Source: JBBSJZ01 sp041739875 (GTDB taxonomy: Bacteria > Planctomycetota > Planctomycetia > Pirellulales > Pirellulaceae). From it: a stretch of 64,000 nucleotides of DNA. Shown piece by piece: positions 62,580-64,000 of this stretch; within the stretch, counting starts at the first letter, position 1, and the number at the start of each line of letters is the position of its first letter. The translations under genes were made by a program, and so were the position numbers. Under the pieces are notes generated by a model, which had not been told where the DNA came from, ran no database searches, and saw only the letters and a program-made list of their open reading frames with translations. The DNA lies in the NCBI GenBank assembly GCA_041739875.1, contig JBGSNA010000024.1:11066-75065 (forward strand), given 5' to 3'.

Positions 62580-63179
62580 TTACAAAGTGATCAGCACGCC
62601 GGCGGGGCCGGCGTTGATGATCAACGAGTTGCCGAGCATGACTTGACGGCCCCAATCGCTGTGGATGTGACCACTCACAACGAGCTTGGGCTTCATAGCT
62701 TCCACCACGTTTCGAATCGCGGCGCTGCCGCGAATTCGGCCGCTGCTATCGTGGTCGACGGTATCCAGCGGCGGCGAGTGAACGATGAGAATTCCGCTCG
62801 ATGTCACGCCGGCAAGTAACTCCTCGGCGTGCTGTTCGTCGAAGTCGTAGCTCCAAGCGCCGAACGGGGTCACGGGGATTCCACCACCAACGCCCCAGAA
62901 CTTTTCGCCGAGAATCTCGCAGCCCGAACCATGGAGCACGCGAGCGGATTTCCAAACCTGGGCTGCATCCGCTAGCTCTTCAGCGGTCTCTCCGTTTCCA
63001 GGTACAAGTACAGCGGGTTTCTTGATTTCCGCAAGGATATTGAGCGTGTCGGCTAGCCCTTCATGACGATTGGCGAAGTCGCCTGCGCCGATCACGATGT
63101 CTGCGTTTGCCGCAGCTTCAACCAAATTCCGGGCCGCCGTCTGGTCGCGATGGAGATCACTGAAGCACAGTAGTTTCAT
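62580..63179 (-). CDS. Calcineurin-like metallophosphoesterase
   Basis: 199 residues from the ATG at 63179 (MKLLCFSDLHRDQTAARNLV). Metal-binding motifs in order: DLH, IGAGDFANRHEG, VPGNGE (usual GNHD), IVHSPPLDTVDH and SGHIHSDWG. A small single-domain phosphodiesterase of the YfcE/Icc-like kind, likely cytoplasmic. The variant GNGE may affect the second metal site or substrate. Convergent with the oxidoreductase, 6 bases between stops. Confidence 0.92.
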   Translation of the reverse strand: MKLLCFSDLHRDQTAARNLVEAAANADIVIGAGDFANRHEGLADTLNILAEIKKPAVLVPGNGETAEELADAAQVWKSARVLHGSGCEILGEKFWGVGGGIPVTPFGAWSYDFDEQHAEELLAGVTSSGILIVHSPPLDTVDHDSSGRIRGSAAIRNVVEAMKPKLVVSGHIHSDWGRQVMLGNSLIINAGPAGVLITL

Positions 63180-63251
63180 ATTTGTTGCCAGCACTAAGAA
63201 AAAACGGATGCGGTAGCATCGTCAAAGTCATTGAGGCTATCGTGGTGACCA

Positions 63252-63644
63252 ATGAAAGCTCAACCACCCATCAAGCCGCCGAAGCACCCTGAGCTGGCTC
63301 CACGCAAAACGCAGCCATTGGAATCGCGCCGTCACGTCGCGCTGGTCCTGGCTTTGCTCTTGCTGGTCGCTGGAATCTGGTTGCGAATGAGGGGTGGCGA
63401 CAGTTCGCTAGCATTCGCGTCCACATCCATGCTGCGGATCGGTCTGGTGTTTGGGATGCTGTGGATCGCATGGCCGTCGCTTCGACGTCCGACTCAGTGG
63501 CTCGCGCCGGGGATGGCAATGATCATTGTGGTGACACTCGTTGTCATTGCTGCCAATCCGAGACTAGCCTTGGTAGCGGTCCCGGCGGCGGGAACGCTGG
63601 TCACCATCGGCGCGGTCATCCGGATGTTCCGATCGTCAAAATAG
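63252..63644 (+). CDS. Small hypothetical membrane protein
   Basis: 130 residues. Pro/Lys-rich N-terminus of ~27 residues, then three or four membrane segments: HVALVLALLLLVAGIWLRM, TSMLRIGLVFGMLWIAWPSL, GMAMIIVVTLVVIAANPRLA and LVAVPAAGTLVTIGAVIRMF. Possibly an inner-membrane protein with a cytoplasmic basic tail. Not recognised. It is divergent from the metallophosphoesterase and is followed by a weak terminator. Confidence 0.7.
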   Translation: MKAQPPIKPPKHPELAPRKTQPLESRRHVALVLALLLLVAGIWLRMRGGDSSLAFASTSMLRIGLVFGMLWIAWPSLRRPTQWLAPGMAMIIVVTLVVIAANPRLALVAVPAAGTLVTIGAVIRMFRSSK

Positions 63645-63959
63645 CGGAAAAGACGATGTTTATGAATCGCTCTGCGGCCAGCTGAAGCTGGTTTTTCGGA
63701 TTGATTGATGCGACCGTGGTAATCGTCGAAGGTAAGAAATACGACAAAATCGGAAAAAACCTACCTTGCCTACCCTGATATCGCCGAAACAACCAACAAC
63801 ACCGGTGTGATAGACCGTGTGAAAGATCAGTCGTGCTCTAGATGCTTGCAAAAGCAACGAATCTGGGAGCGACACCCACGCACGCGTACGGAGCGGCTGG
63901 GCTTTCATGCGATCGGATTGTCCACCGGAGCGATTCAGGACTGTGTAGGGAGGCATTCC
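63645..63959. other. Intergenic region before the last gene
   Basis: About 315 bases with no supported gene. It holds a terminator-like hairpin at its start and, near the end, the ribosome site GGGAGG for the gene at 63960. An imperfect inverted repeat AAGGTA/TACCTT spans about 63731-63764. Confidence 0.35.
63678..63696 (+). terminator. Probable intrinsic terminator of the small membrane protein gene
   Basis: Stem CCAGC/GCTGG with a TGAA loop and five T residues directly after it, 33 bases after the stop at 63644. The stem is short, so strength is moderate. Confidence 0.55.
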
Positions 63960-64000
63960 ATGCGACGAACGTATTTCGGATGGGCGATTGCTGCGATCGC
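63960..64000 (+). CDS. N-terminus of an exported protein, cut by the window edge
   Basis: The ATG at 63960 follows GGGAGG by seven bases. The 13 codons present read MRRTYFGWAIAAI, typical of the start of a signal peptide or membrane anchor. The rest lies outside the window. Confidence 0.6.
   Translation, partial: MRRTYFGWAIAAI

Overview
The window looks like chromosomal DNA of a planctomycete, most likely in the Pirellulaceae (Rhodopirellula-like). This rests on family content, not on a search: a large ThuA / NPCBM / propeller / HEAT / CxxCH protein of the PVC-restricted heme-binding type, Tat-exported Gfo/Idh/MocA and sugar-isomerase-like proteins, a tricorn-type protease, a secreted squalene-cyclase-fold protein, a free RNA polymerase alpha-CTD protein and low-complexity Gly-, Arg- and EPAAA-rich proteins. 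Base composition is even and moderately GC-rich. I see no prophage, insertion sequence, CRISPR array, tRNA or rRNA.

Layout. 1-8.6 kb (minus strand): pyrimidine salvage (nucleoside transporter, upp), an FAH-family hydrolase, a carotenoid/retinol-type FAD oxidoreductase, then tatD, cdsA-like and leuB in a tight run. 8.8-18.6 kb: a GT4 glycosyltransferase, a tricorn-like protease and the giant PVC cytochrome-like protein. 18.9-20.5 kb: an ammonium transporter with a signal peptide and a periodic EPAAA spacer coded by ten 15-bp repeats, with a possible 45-codon ORF upstream. 21.3-25.9 kb (minus): a compact gene train of free alpha-CTD, two overlapping membrane/hypothetical genes, a P-loop ATPase, a hypothetical protein, a STAS antagonist and a NarL-type histidine kinase.

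26.5-33.7 kb (plus): a 756-residue disordered Arg/Gly-rich protein, the SRP RNA gene, then dnaX-ybaB-recR-rpoN. dnaX has lost the four cysteines of its zinc module and carries an A10 tract with stop codons soon after it in both alternative frames. 33.8-38.4 kb: a DUF502 protein, comF, an ECF sigma factor and a Tat-exported isomerase-like protein. 38.7-47.0 kb (minus): a near-complete beta-oxidation operon (acyl-CoA synthetase, thiolase, hydratase/dehydrogenase, acyl-CoA dehydrogenase) ending in a patatin lipase. 47.4-50.7 kb: a dehydroquinate-synthase homologue (EboD-like), an esterase and an aldo/keto reductase.

51.4-54.2 kb (plus): a TsaC/Sua5 domain fused to a YwlE-type phosphatase, then rpiB and holB; the first three functions match the ywlC-ywlE-ywlF neighbourhood of Bacillus. 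54.2-58.6 kb (minus): the squalene-cyclase-fold protein and an aldehyde-dehydrogenase plus adenylating-ligase pair that resembles carboxylate-reduction pairs (EhpG/EhpF or LuxC/LuxE). 59-64 kb: a Gly-rich secreted protein, a small hypothetical, a Gfo/Idh/MocA oxidoreductase, a metallophosphoesterase, a small membrane protein and the first codons of an exported protein cut by the window edge.

Most promising for follow-up: the dnaX slippage site with loss of zinc ligands, the free alpha-CTD at the head of a signalling gene train, the TsaC-arginine-phosphatase fusion and the carboxylate-reductase-like pair.
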